A stretch of DNA of 64,000 nucleotides from the NCBI GenBank assembly GCA_015680905.1, contig CM027381.1, forward strand, positions 69,863,501 to 69,927,500, given 5' to 3'. Source of the DNA: Coptis chinensis. Taxonomy: Eukaryota > Streptophyta > Magnoliopsida > Ranunculales > Ranunculaceae. The notes below the pieces were generated by a model. That model ran no database searches. It worked only from the letters and a program-made list of their open reading frames with translations, and had not been told where the DNA came from. Positions 55,043-64,000 of the stretch are shown piece by piece; the first letter of the stretch is position 1; each line of letters starts with the position of its first letter. Both the position numbers and the translations under genes were made by a program.

Positions 55043-56650
55043 AGCATTTTGTTTGTCCTCAAGAAAATATGAGAAATTATCATAAGTGACCAAAAATGGA
55101 GTTCTAACTAATCTCGTTTCGCCGAGTGTGATTGCATTGACCATATGCAACAAGGCCTTAAACCACTAGGAATTCCCTAGTGGACGAGTTATAGCCTCGT
55201 GAGAGTTTTCCAGTGAAGGTACTCACAAACTTCATCTATACTACAATGACTCAGAAATAAAACTATTGTTTCCTTATCTATGTCTCAATTATCTATACAT
55301 CTCACTAGCAATGAATACAGAATAATCAAGTAGAAACCTAAGCTAATATATGCATAATAATCAATCATCTACGAATAAACATATATACAATGAGTAATAC
55401 TATGAGATGTACTAACAGGTCCGTTTCTGATAACTTGGAATAGCGTCTTTAAGTAGGTCCTCACATAAATGTCAAGACAAAAACCACTTTGATTTTTCCG
55501 CTCAAGTTTTGCTACTCCAGTGTGTAGTGGGCACATTTTACCTTACAATCTCAAAGACACACAAGGAAGCCGAAGTCGATCAAACACATCTGCCACTTAC
55601 TATCACACTAACCTATTCCTAATTGAGCTAGAGGTCTTTATTAGGTGTTACGGGGATTAGGAGATGGTTTAAGAAGGAAGAAAATGGATATTCAAAAAGA
55701 ACAAGTATGAGATAATAGAGTCTTCATATTATGTAACTAGAGAAAACATTATTCTTTACTTTTGCTTCTACACTTTGTTTCCATCCTTAGCCATTTTTTT
55801 TTCTTTATCTTTTGACTCCTTGATTCTATTTTTGAAGTTCTAACTCTTTATTTTCTTTTATTTCTTTTTATTTTTTTATTTTTTTATTTTTTTATTTAGA
55901 TGGAAACTTCTTTTTCTTATCTGAAGCAACTAACAAATTCTTGATTTCAAAGGTTCTTCCCTTTTCTATTCTTCATCTCTATTCTCAGACTTATTCAAAG
56001 AATTGGGTAGGTTGATTTTTTTTATTTTGTTTTGTTTTGTAACAGGGTAAAGGATTTGCGGTTTATAAAAGGCTTAAGAAAGGCTCAGAGGGGCGACTAG
56101 CGGAAAATAATTCATAGGTTTGAAATTCTGGCTATATCAATCCAAAGAGGGCCTAAATTCTCGCTTAGGATATGGTATAGTAATCAAGCAAGTGGACGTG
56201 TGATTTCTCTATCCGGATTTTACTTCTCCCTTGTGTCATTTCTCAAATGTTCACTCATATAAAGCTTTAGGCTATATTCTCACAGGATTTGTAGAATAAG
56301 TACTCTAGCCTAAATTTCATAAACTTACTGCCAACAATCATAGATACTCATGTAATATATTTATAGATAGATGCAAGGATTATTACCTACATATTAGCCT
56401 AAGTTTCTAAAAACTACTCTAATGCAAAAGCTACGTGAGACTTCTAGATTATTGAGAGCATAGAAAAAGAAAATAATACCAATATTCCTAAGTATATAGC
56501 ATACTTTTTATTTATATTTTTAAAATTTTTGAATTTTTTTAACTAGAAAACAAGTGTATATTATACATATATATATATCCTAAAAGATGCCTTAATTACA
56601 CGTGTTTCTATGCCCCCCCAAACAAGAAGCATGTTTTGTCCTTAAAGTAT
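55043..56650 (-). other. Conserved noncoding 3' region of copy B with hairpins
   Basis: Matches copy A 817-2330 in long blocks. Hairpins: TTGCAT/ATGCAA at 55133-55138 and 55145-55150; CCACTAGG/CCTAGTGG at 55163-55170 and 55176-55183. The region ends in a second polypurine-like block at 56612-56650 (TGTTTGGGGGGGC). No ORF. Confidence 0.7.
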
Positions 56651-56829
56651 TTAAATAAATAGGTTAAAGGAATACCATTGAAACGCGTGAAATTCTGGAA
56701 CATCTATAAAATAAGGTTAAACATACTAATATAGGAAAGAAAAACTGACGCAACTCTATAAGAGTTCCACCCGTTATGGGGTTAATAAGAAATAAATTGC
56801 TTAGGACATAAGCAGACACTAACTGAAAT

Positions 56830-57913
56830 AAAAACTAACATTAACTCCCGTTTAAACATTTTCCTCCTCATCCTTAACGAAGAAATGAGGTTCCTTCGCA
56901 TCCTGCCACGTCATAGTAATTTGCTAGGCTTCACACCACTTATCGTCTACTATAGCTAACCTGTCAAGCGCCACTTGGTCGGATGGGGTGTAAGGCGCAA
57001 CTTGATGAGGTTGTATCCTCCACCCTTGCTAAGTCATTGCACAGAACGATCGAATAATACAATTGGTGGGTCTCACAATGTCGACCCCAACCCAATCCGT
57101 GAAACGGGCATAAAAAATAGGGAAGAAACATAGCATTATACGGCAAATTAAAACAGGCATAAGAAGGTACTCATGCCTCTTGCTATGGGCTCAGGCTAAA
57201 CTAGACATTAGCTAGGGTCTGTAGAATATCATAGAGTGTACGTCCCCCAGCTAAAGCAAGGAAAATATCACAAGTTTCGTCATTCACATAAGAATAACGT
57301 CATTCCCCTCTAATGTTTAGCATGATCCAAAACATAATAGTGCCCACGTTCATAGACAGGCTACCAAGGGCGACGTTATAATCCCCTTGGTCCTCTATCC
57401 TAAAGATTCCTGCCCCGTAATGCTCATGCAAATCATCATAGTTATACATGTACATATTATCTACCAAATAGGCCCATGAGTCTTGTATTTCGGCCGGCAT
57501 AGCAAGTCCAAGCACAGAGGCTATCAAGAACCTGGAAATTTCCATTGGTTCATCCCCGATAGTCTATCAAAGAACTTACAATTATCATAAAAATAAAATG
57601 TAAGTGCGGGAGAATAAAGTTCATCAGGACTTACCAATAGTGGCTCCCATCCTGCTAGAATGATCACTTCGCGAAACCACGCACCATAGGTGTCACTTTG
57701 GAACAAGTCTTCAAAAGACTGTTCTGGTATGATACGAGGGAATGTCATCCCCAATAAACTCTCTGGAATAGCTGCGAAGGATCCTAGAACAACCCACAAA
57801 AAATTGGAATTTTTCTTGGCCATGGGGTTCTGGGCGTGAGGTGCGCTCCACTTATGCCTGGGTAGGGCGCGGGGTGCGCTTTGGTGATTTTCGAGTTCCA
57901 GGCACTTGGGCAC
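56830..57913 (-). pseudogene. Env-like module B2, broken
   Basis: The frame 57913-57524 reads through the GC-rich repeat (SAPRALPRHKWSAPHAQ) into MTFPRIIPEQSFEDLFQ, GAWFREVIILAGWEPLLV and SPDELYSPALTFYFYDN. A break near 57530-57545 is followed by 57545-57300 (LIASVLGLAMPAEIQDSW, NVALGSLSMNVGTIMF). Sequence further down to 56830 may be its decayed end. Corresponds to module A2. A better start may be MAKKNSNF at 57823, below the repeat. Confidence 0.55.
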
Positions 57914-58080
57914 AGGGCGCGCTCACTTTGTGCCTGGGATGGGCGCGGGTCGCGCTCTGGATGAAAACTGGAATTCCAGTGTTGTGGGCGCAGGTCGCGC
58001 TCAGCTCAGGGCTTGGTAGGGCGCGGGTCGCGCTCTGATGAAATTCTGTCAGAAGGTGCCTAGGGCGCAGGTAAGCGCCA
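57835..58080. repeat. GC-rich tandem repeat at the start of module B2
   Basis: Five or so copies of a GGGCGCGGGTCGCGCTCTGG-like word at irregular spacing (about 45-60 bases). On the minus strand they read as SATRAxP-type peptide repeats in more than one frame. Confidence 0.65.
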
Positions 58081-58206
58081 TCATCCTTGGCGCCGCCTCG
58101 AAATAGCGATAGTGCTAAAATGGATAAGAAAGATGGGAATCGTGGGAGTGAAAGGTGAGAGATGAAAGTGAGGTGTAGTGTGGGTTGTGAGTGTAGAATG
58201 AATGAA

Positions 58207-58215
58207 GTTTTTATA
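58207..58215 (-). promoter_or_regulatory. Candidate TATA box between B1 and B2
   Basis: Minus strand CCTATAAAAACTTC, followed by a pyrimidine-rich leader. The distance to the B2 ORF start (about 290 bases) is longer than for the copy A boxes. Confidence 0.3.
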
Positions 58216-58507
58216 GGTTTTAAGTTGCTAAAATGAATTGGGAAGTTGACCAAAAGTTTTAAGGCAATTGCCGGAAACAAAAAAATTCCAAAATCGAAAA
58301 TGGAAACAACCTATATTCTCTATTCCAAAACAAACCTTTTATCTTTTAGGCTGAATTTAGGATAGAAACTGCCTAACTCATCGAGATTTCATCCTACCAC
58401 AATATATATTCATAGAGATGCCCATATTGGCAATATTCTCAACCCTCACTCCAACACAAATTCTAAATTGGAGGATCATATCAAAAATCATGCTAGACTA
58501 CATAATA

Positions 58508-58519
58508 CCACCCCCAAAC
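58508..58519 (-). promoter_or_regulatory. Polypurine-tract-like 12-mer between B1 and B2
   Basis: GTTTGGGGGTGG on the minus strand, identical to the 3' polypurine tract. Confidence 0.5.
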
Positions 58520-58705
58520 AATTCGGGAAGGTGGGATTAACGATAAAAACAATGCACAATTTAAAAAGATTCGTATTATATTAAAACGGAAATTCAAACA
58601 ACATTTAACAACCAAATTCAAAATTAAATACAGAATTTATAAATTAACATCCGAACTAAAATAAAAAGCAAATACAAAACAACATCAACTCATAATATTC
58701 CTAAA

Positions 58706-59890
58706 TCACTCGCTGCTGGTAGTGGAAGGGACATGGGAAGGTGATGTCTCCTGAGCTCCTGATGGGCCAGAGCCATCCGTCCTGCGGCGATGACGCTTAT
58801 GCCTCACAGACTGCTCCTCAGAAGAAGCACCCCCCTGAGGTGGAAAGCGTGCAAGCATATCGTCTCGGAACTTGCGTTGAGCTTCCATCTCGGCCCTCGT
58901 CTGTTCCCACTGCTCATCCTCGCGCTGGGCACGAGTCTCAAAGTTATGATGCATGGTAGCCTGCCTAGTTTGGAGATTTTCACAAATAGTATTGAGAGAA
59001 CGCATGCCACAGTGAATCACAGCCATGCATTCTGCATCCGACCTACACCTCTCCAAGGCATCGACATCAAAACATGTCATATCCTCCTCATCCTCCGAGT
59101 CATCCTCTTCGACTACCCTCTCTTCAGGCAACCTCCAAACTCTTTGGATACACTCCGTATAAATATGAGGATTTCGGTGCTCTTTCAAGCAAATCCTATC
59201 AGAAGTCGGAGTCGCTCTCAAAGTCATCATCATCTTGGTTATCAAAACAGGGAGAGGTGCAATACTCTTCCCAACTCCCCTAATCATGTTACCCAAAAAC
59301 TCCAAAATATAGAACTTGTACTTCTGCTCTTGGAGTATCCATAGAATGTGAAGGCAGTTTAGACCAATGTCACTGACTTTCTCTTTCTCTATGACATTCC
59401 TACCAATCCATCGAGCTTCTGACCCCGTGGTTGGTTCTCGAGACGATCGGCCATGAACACAATGCGAGCTCGCATTGTAGTTCCCTTCCGAAATAGTCAC
59501 GTTCATTAAAGGCTCGACCCCAATAAATTGGGAATCCTGTAGTGTGGCATCAAGATGGCGTCTAGGCGGAATGCCTAAAATCTCAGCTAACAACCCAGTA
59601 GATACTTCTCTCCTCCTCCCAGCCACCTTAACAAAAATCCTATTTCCATCTAACTCCCTCGTCCTATAAAACTGTCGCACCAAATCTTCATGGTAAAAAT
59701 CATCTGTCGAGTACCACAAACCACTCCAATTTCTCCTAACCATCTCGTTACCGTAAAACGATGCAAAGTGGTCTGCAGTAAACGCATGCTCCAGCAAAAT
59801 CCGACGTCTTTGAGCCATTTTAAGATTTGGGACGATTTGGGGGTTTAAATTGAATGTGGGGATGGAGTTTGAGACAACCTCACTAACCAA
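58706..59890 (-). CDS. Env-like ORF B1, intact 394 codons
   Basis: The frame is fully open from MVSEVVSNSIPTFNLN to a stop at 58706; MAQRRRILLEHAF (residue 25) is an alternative start. Residues about 40-110 carry the plant transposon-protein type domain (RRNWSGLWYSTDDFYHEDLV, VAGRRREVSTGLLAEILGIP). The middle has LHILWILQEQKYKFYILEFL and a hydrophobic PLPVLITKMMM. An acidic stretch (EEDDSEDEEDMTCFD) and a charged helical tail (TICENLQTRQATMHHNFETR, EQTRAEMEAQRKF) follow, ending in a basic, Ser-rich C-terminus. No signal peptide or clear membrane anchor is seen, so an envelope role is doubtful. It stays open although gag-pol in the same copy is destroyed. Confidence 0.7.
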   Translation of the reverse strand: MVSEVVSNSIPTFNLNPQIVPNLKMAQRRRILLEHAFTADHFASFYGNEMVRRNWSGLWYSTDDFYHEDLVRQFYRTRELDGNRIFVKVAGRRREVSTGLLAEILGIPPRRHLDATLQDSQFIGVEPLMNVTISEGNYNASSHCVHGRSSREPTTGSEARWIGRNVIEKEKVSDIGLNCLHILWILQEQKYKFYILEFLGNMIRGVGKSIAPLPVLITKMMMTLRATPTSDRICLKEHRNPHIYTECIQRVWRLPEERVVEEDDSEDEEDMTCFDVDALERCRSDAECMAVIHCGMRSLNTICENLQTRQATMHHNFETRAQREDEQWEQTRAEMEAQRKFRDDMLARFPPQGGASSEEQSVRHKRHRRRTDGSGPSGAQETSPSHVPSTTSSE

Positions 59891-60732
59891 ACAGTGGTGG
59901 TGGCGCGGTGGTTCAAATTCCTCAAATTTTTTTGTTTTTTTCTAATGTTTTGGTGGTGGGAATTTGTGGGGATGGTGGTGGGTGTAGTTTGGAAAAGATT
60001 TGGGGTGGATTTAATTGATTGGCGTGGGTGTAATTAGATTTTTTTTTTATGGTAGGTTTTGAAGCTTAAAACTTTGTTAATGGCGGTTTTGAGGAGGAAC
60101 GCGACTGTTGTGTTGAAGATGGAGACGCACGTGTGCGCAAGATTGCGCCCAAGCCTAATTTGATTTTTCGAATTTTTCGATTTTTCGCGCAACTTCAAAC
60201 TAAATTTCCGCTTCGCTACCGGTCCGATTTTTGTGAATGAGCTATGGAAATGATCATGAGAGAATTTCCAATCCAATGATCCATAAAACACTCTATTCTG
60301 ACAGTAGATAACATATAAGAAGATGGAAGATGCCTCAAAGTACGTGCGTGACGTAAGTTATGCGAACGAATGAACTCTAATTTCATAGATAAAGTCAACC
60401 CGAATCAAAATACGATTAAACAGCCTAAGCAACACAAATGGAAAGTTGAACAATCCAGTATAAAAAAACGAACATCCCACCCCCAAACAAATTTTTGGCA
60501 ACTAAGTTTAGAAAATTTGTTTTAAAAGCGGGTCTTTTAAAGTTAGATTCCCGAGACTTCCTAAATTACTATTTTTATTATTTTAACAATTTTTATTTTT
60601 TTATGAATAAGATTTAATATAAGAAAAACAATAAAACAATAAATACATAATTCACACCATAGAAAAACATGACTCAAAATCCGAGAAAATATGCAAGAGT
60701 GGAAAACTTGAATTATGTTTAACGTGGACTTA
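59891..60732. other. Spacer upstream of B1 with polypurine-like and GC-rich motifs
   Basis: A second internal GTTTGGGGGTGG lies at 60477-60488 (minus strand). A GC-rich block with ACGCACGTGTGCGC is at about 60124-60155. No supportable ORF. Confidence 0.45.
60477..60488 (-). promoter_or_regulatory. Polypurine-tract-like 12-mer upstream of B1
   Basis: Identical to the 3' polypurine tract of copy B on the minus strand (GTTTGGGGGTGG). Confidence 0.5.
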
Positions 60733-60832
60733 GGATCCGGTACTTACAGCCACACACTCCATAAGGAGGGCCCGGTTACCTGAATGGTGCACTTACCAAT
60801 ATATGGAAATGAAAGGAAGTACACCAATGAAA
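60733..60832 (-). other. Conserved post-integrase block, copy B
   Basis: Matches copy A 8350-8470. In copy B it directly follows truncated RNase H. Confidence 0.5.
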
Positions 60833-60844
60833 AAGGTCAGTCCT

Positions 60845-61430
60845 CATAGCCGTGGTTTCACAAAGAAGGTACCTAAAGGCTGCATGGTCCGTGTAAACTA
60901 GAGTCTTAGAACCAACCAAATAAGGACGAAACTTATCTAAAGCATAAACGACAACTAAAAATTCTTTTTCATTAGTTGTATAATTCTTTTGAGCATCGTT
61001 TAGAGTTTTACTAGCATAATAAATAACAACGGATTTATTATCTAGTTTCTGTCCCAAGACAGCACCAACTGCATAATCACTAGCATCACACATGAGTTCG
61101 AAAGGTTTAGACCAATTGGGAGGCTGTATAATAGGTGCAGAAGTTAAGGCGGCTTTTAAAGTTTCAAAAGCCTATTTACATTTAAAATTAAAATCAAAGA
61201 TGGCCTCCTTTAAAAGCAGATTAGTTAAGGGTCTAGCTATTTTCGAAAAATCTTTGATAAAATGCCTATAAAAACCTGCATGGCCTAGAAACTGCTCTAA
61301 TATCACGGACAGTCCGTGGTATAGGTAGAGTCGCTATCTTATCTAGTTTGGTCTTATTTACTTCGATGCCATCACTAGATACGATGTGACCTAGTACTAT
61401 GCCTTTTTTCACCATGAAGTGACATTTTTC
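60845..61430 (-). pseudogene. RT end and truncated RNase H of copy B
   Basis: Degenerate reverse transcriptase C-terminus (61094-61430) is followed by an open RNase H stretch from 61093: [55 protein letters not shown]. The next residues (CETTAMRTDLFHW) no longer match RNase H, and the frame enters the post-integrase block. In copy A the same two points are about 1.5 kb apart, with integrase between. RNase H C-terminus and integrase are therefore deleted. Confidence 0.8.
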
Positions 61431-62672
61431 CTAATTTAAAACGAGACTCTTCTCTTCACATTGTGTTAAAACTTTAGACAAAATAGACAGGCATTCAGTG
61501 AAAGAGTCTCCATAGATAGAAAAATCATCCATGAACACTTCCATGAAACGCTCTACCATGTCACTAAATATATGAAGCATACACCGCTGGAAGGTACTAG
61601 GAGCATTACAAAGGCCAAAAGGCATTCGTTTATAGGCGTATGTTCCAAAAGGACATGTGAAGATAGTCTTTTCTTGGTCATCAATATCAATAATAATTTG
61701 GAAATAGCCAGAGTAGCCATCCAAAAAACAATAAAAAGCATGACCAGCTAGACGTTCAAGCATCTGATCTATAAAGGGTAAAGGAAAATGATCCTTTCGT
61801 GTCATGGCATTTAAACGTCTGTAATCAATACATATCCTCCATTTCATAGGACCATGTGTGGCAACATATTCACCCTTGGCATTACGTACCATGGTAATCC
61901 CTGATTTCTTTGGAACTACATGAATGGGACTTACCCATTCGCTATTAGAGATTGGGTATATGATACCCGCATCGAGTAATCGTAAGACAACTTCCCTGAC
62001 CACTTCCCTGACCACTTCTTTCATGGCAGGGTTTAAACGACGCTGAGGTTCGCGGGAAGTCTTTGCGTTATCCTCTAAATGGATACGATGAGTGCACACA
62101 TTAGGGTCAATTCCTTTAATGTCGGCTAGGGACCAACCATTCGTAGAACGATGTTCCCTAATCACCCTGATCAACCGTGTCTCTTCCTCCTTAGATAATA
62201 GAGAAGATATAATTACCGGATGACTACCATCCGGATCAAGTTGAATATACTTTAACTCAGGAGTAGGAGGTTTAAGCACCGGGGTGGAAGGAATATCGAT
62301 AAATGATTCTAGAGGGTCCTCATCTTGAGTAATGAATACTTGCTTAAGCAGCAGGTCTTCAAATTCTGTATATGGAGCAACCGAAGGGTCTACAATTTGT
62401 GTAGACTTGAAGATGGTGTTGACTTCCTCTATGTAGGAGTCATCGACAAAATCTGAACTTCCAAAAGAAAGGAATTTATGCATATGGCTTTCTGGAAACG
62501 TGTTATTAAAGTAATCTTGAGTTAAGCTCTCGATCATGCTAACCTCTCCATCTATAGACGAATCTGGTAACTGTTTTATCATTTTAAAAACATTTACCTT
62601 AACCGAAAGATGGCCAAAAGACAAGGACATCGAACCATCGCGGCAGTTTATAAACGCGCTGGCAGTCGCCAA
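61431..62672 (-). pseudogene. Linker and reverse transcriptase of copy B
   Basis: One open frame of 413 codons covers the linker (MSLSFGHLSVKVNVFKM), CTHRIHLEDNAKTSREPQRR, a short tandem duplication (VVREVVREVV), [49 protein letters not shown] and the active site [11 protein letters not shown]. It ends at a TAG where copy A has Trp (NWKKCHF). The first half of reverse transcriptase is thus better kept than in copy A. Confidence 0.85.
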
Positions 62673-64000
62673 GAAGGGACGCCCTAAGATGATCGGAATA
62701 GAGTCGTTAGCGACTTCTGTATCGAGGATAACAAAATCAGCAGAATAGTAGAAATCCTAGACCTTAACAAGCATATTTTCAACCACACCTTTAGGGTACT
62801 TAATAGATCGATCCGCTAATTGCAACGTCATTTTAGTAGGTTGCATCTCTTGTAGACCTATTTGTTTGTATAGATAATACGGTAGTAAGTTAACACTCGC
62901 CCCCAGGTCTAGTAAAGCGATCGTCGTGTGGGAATCTCCTAAGGTGCATTGTACAGTAGGACGACCAGGTTCCTTGTATTTAACAATTCCAATATGTTCC
63001 GTTAAAGTTGGAAACTGTTACGTTAAAAAGGCGTCTTTAGGAATATTTGTCTTACGCCTTTTGGTGCACAACTTTTTGAGAAACTTAGCATGGTGAGGTA
63101 ATTTTTTAATTGCATCCAGAAAAGGTAAGTTTATCGTTAGATTTTTAAAAACTTCCCTAATCTCGTCGAAGTTTGTATCCCTGTTTAACATAGCTAATTT
63201 CTGAGGAAATGGTGGTTTCTCTCTATATTTAGCGTATGGATCAACTGGATGTCTAACCTTTGCTTTCTGTTTCTTAGGTTGTAGTTTAACTAGTACCTCT
63301 ACAGGGGTAGGCTCTTCAGTTTCTACTACGGTATCTAGTACAATCTCCGGTGTAGGGACAACTGGTTGGGTAACTATAGGCATAGTTACTTTGTTATCAA
63401 CCACTCTCCCAGAACGGAGAGTGGAGATGGCATTTAGCTCACCTACATTTTCATTTTCTGTACTAGTATTACCATTTACCTCAAAGGCTGTTTTTGTTGT
63501 TTTAGGATTAGCTATCACTTGTCCTGGAAACACACCTTTGGGTTGTACTTTCTTTTGAGCTAACTGCTGTAAGGAAAATTGAATGGCTTGTAAAATCTGT
63601 TGTTGAGATTGCATAAAGGTATCAAAACGATCTGGTTGTGGAGTAGCATTCGCTACAGGTTGTGTGACAAGAACTATGTCACGTTGATTATTAATGGATA
63701 GATTTTGGTAGTTATTATTTACCGGAACGATACCTCTATTAGTATTATAATTATTATTGTTATAATTATTATAATTACCCTAACCTTGTCCTTGACCTTG
63801 TCGTGGTGGGCCTTGGTTATAATTGTTTGTTGGCCTAACATTTTGATTATTAAACATTGGAGGTGTTACTTGTTGATTATTTCTCCAACTGAAATTAGGA
63901 TGTTGTCTCCAAGGGGCGTTAGGAATAGAAAAACTATTAATCAAGCAAACATTATCTTGTTGTGATTGTTATTGTTCATAGGCGAAAGGACAATATGAGT
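62673..64000 (-). pseudogene. Gag C-terminal part and protease of copy B
   Basis: From the right edge a Gln/Asn-rich gag segment leads to the frame 63614-63018 (SLQQLAQKKVQPKGVFPG, AISTLRSGRVVDNK, YREKPPFPQKLAMLN, NLTINLPFLDAIKKLP, HAKFLKKLCTKRRKTN). A TAA stop (63015-63017) precedes the protease (ALLDLGASVNLLPYYLYKQ, LADRSIKYPKG), with a TAG at about 62757 where copy A has Gln, and IPIILGRPFLAT at its end. The zinc knuckle is at or beyond the window edge. Confidence 0.8.

Larger units (their letters stand above)
53678..64000 (-). mobile_element. Athila-like Ty3/gypsy retrotransposon, copy B (3' LTR to gag, runs off right edge)
   Basis: The 3' LTR (53678-55028), polypurine tract, conserved 3' region, env-like modules B2 and B1, and gag-pol on the minus strand are present. 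RNase H breaks off at about 60850 and continues directly into the post-integrase block, so the integrase is deleted. The 5' LTR is beyond the window. Confidence 0.9.

Noticed and set aside
58790-59344. 184-codon plus-strand ORF opposite B1
   Set aside because: Shadow of the B1 reading frame; no recognisable motif.

Overview
This window looks like nuclear DNA of a flowering plant, probably a eudicot; the species cannot be told from the sequence. It is AT-rich, has no bacterial-style operons, and most of its length is nested or adjacent transposable elements in decay. I see no rRNA, tRNA or CRISPR array and no fully intact multi-exon host gene.

Layout. 1-16348: an Athila-like Ty3/gypsy element on the minus strand (copy A), entering at its 3' LTR, with three env-like ORF modules, a broken gag-pol, a primer binding site and a truncated 5' LTR. 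16349-17387: a Helitron PIF1 helicase fragment abutting or replacing the rest of that LTR. 17407-19230: 5' LTR, primer binding site and gag of a Tat-type element on the plus strand, cut off after gag. 19231-21202: AT-rich DNA with LTR scraps, a hairpin repeat array and a long TA tract. 21203-25058: a Mutator-like (MULE) element with about 95-bp terminal inverted repeats and a broken FAR1-type transposase. 25079-25470: a MITE. 25560-26330: a two-exon coiled-coil pseudogene. 27088-36390: a complete but degenerate Tat-lineage element on the minus strand, with 340-bp LTRs and target duplication AACAC, which carries an intron-containing gene on the opposite strand. 36396-43229: AT-rich island holding a zinc-finger homeodomain pseudogene, an intact 132-codon ORF related to the env-like modules, a Cys-rich exon and a small membrane-peptide ORF. 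43235-48808: a non-autonomous LTR element (309-bp LTRs, target duplication CTAGT) with long 3' tandem repeats and a captured Agenet/Tudor-like gene fragment. 48814-53677: LTR-like remnants and the end of a chromovirus. 53678-64000: a second Athila-like element (copy B, minus strand), which lost its integrase but keeps one env-like ORF fully open.

How the parts relate. The two Athila copies share a conserved 1.5-kb noncoding 3' region with hairpins and share polypurine-tract blocks; in copy B an identical polypurine 12-mer recurs around the env-like modules. Two env-region ORFs in copy A and the related ORF at 39623 each have a TATA box 65-85 bases upstream of their ATG, suggesting separate transcription. 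The Tat element and the non-autonomous element share an 18-base primer binding site and a polypurine core, so the former's family could mobilise the latter. Most gag-pol reading frames are broken by stops that look like methylation-driven C-to-T changes.
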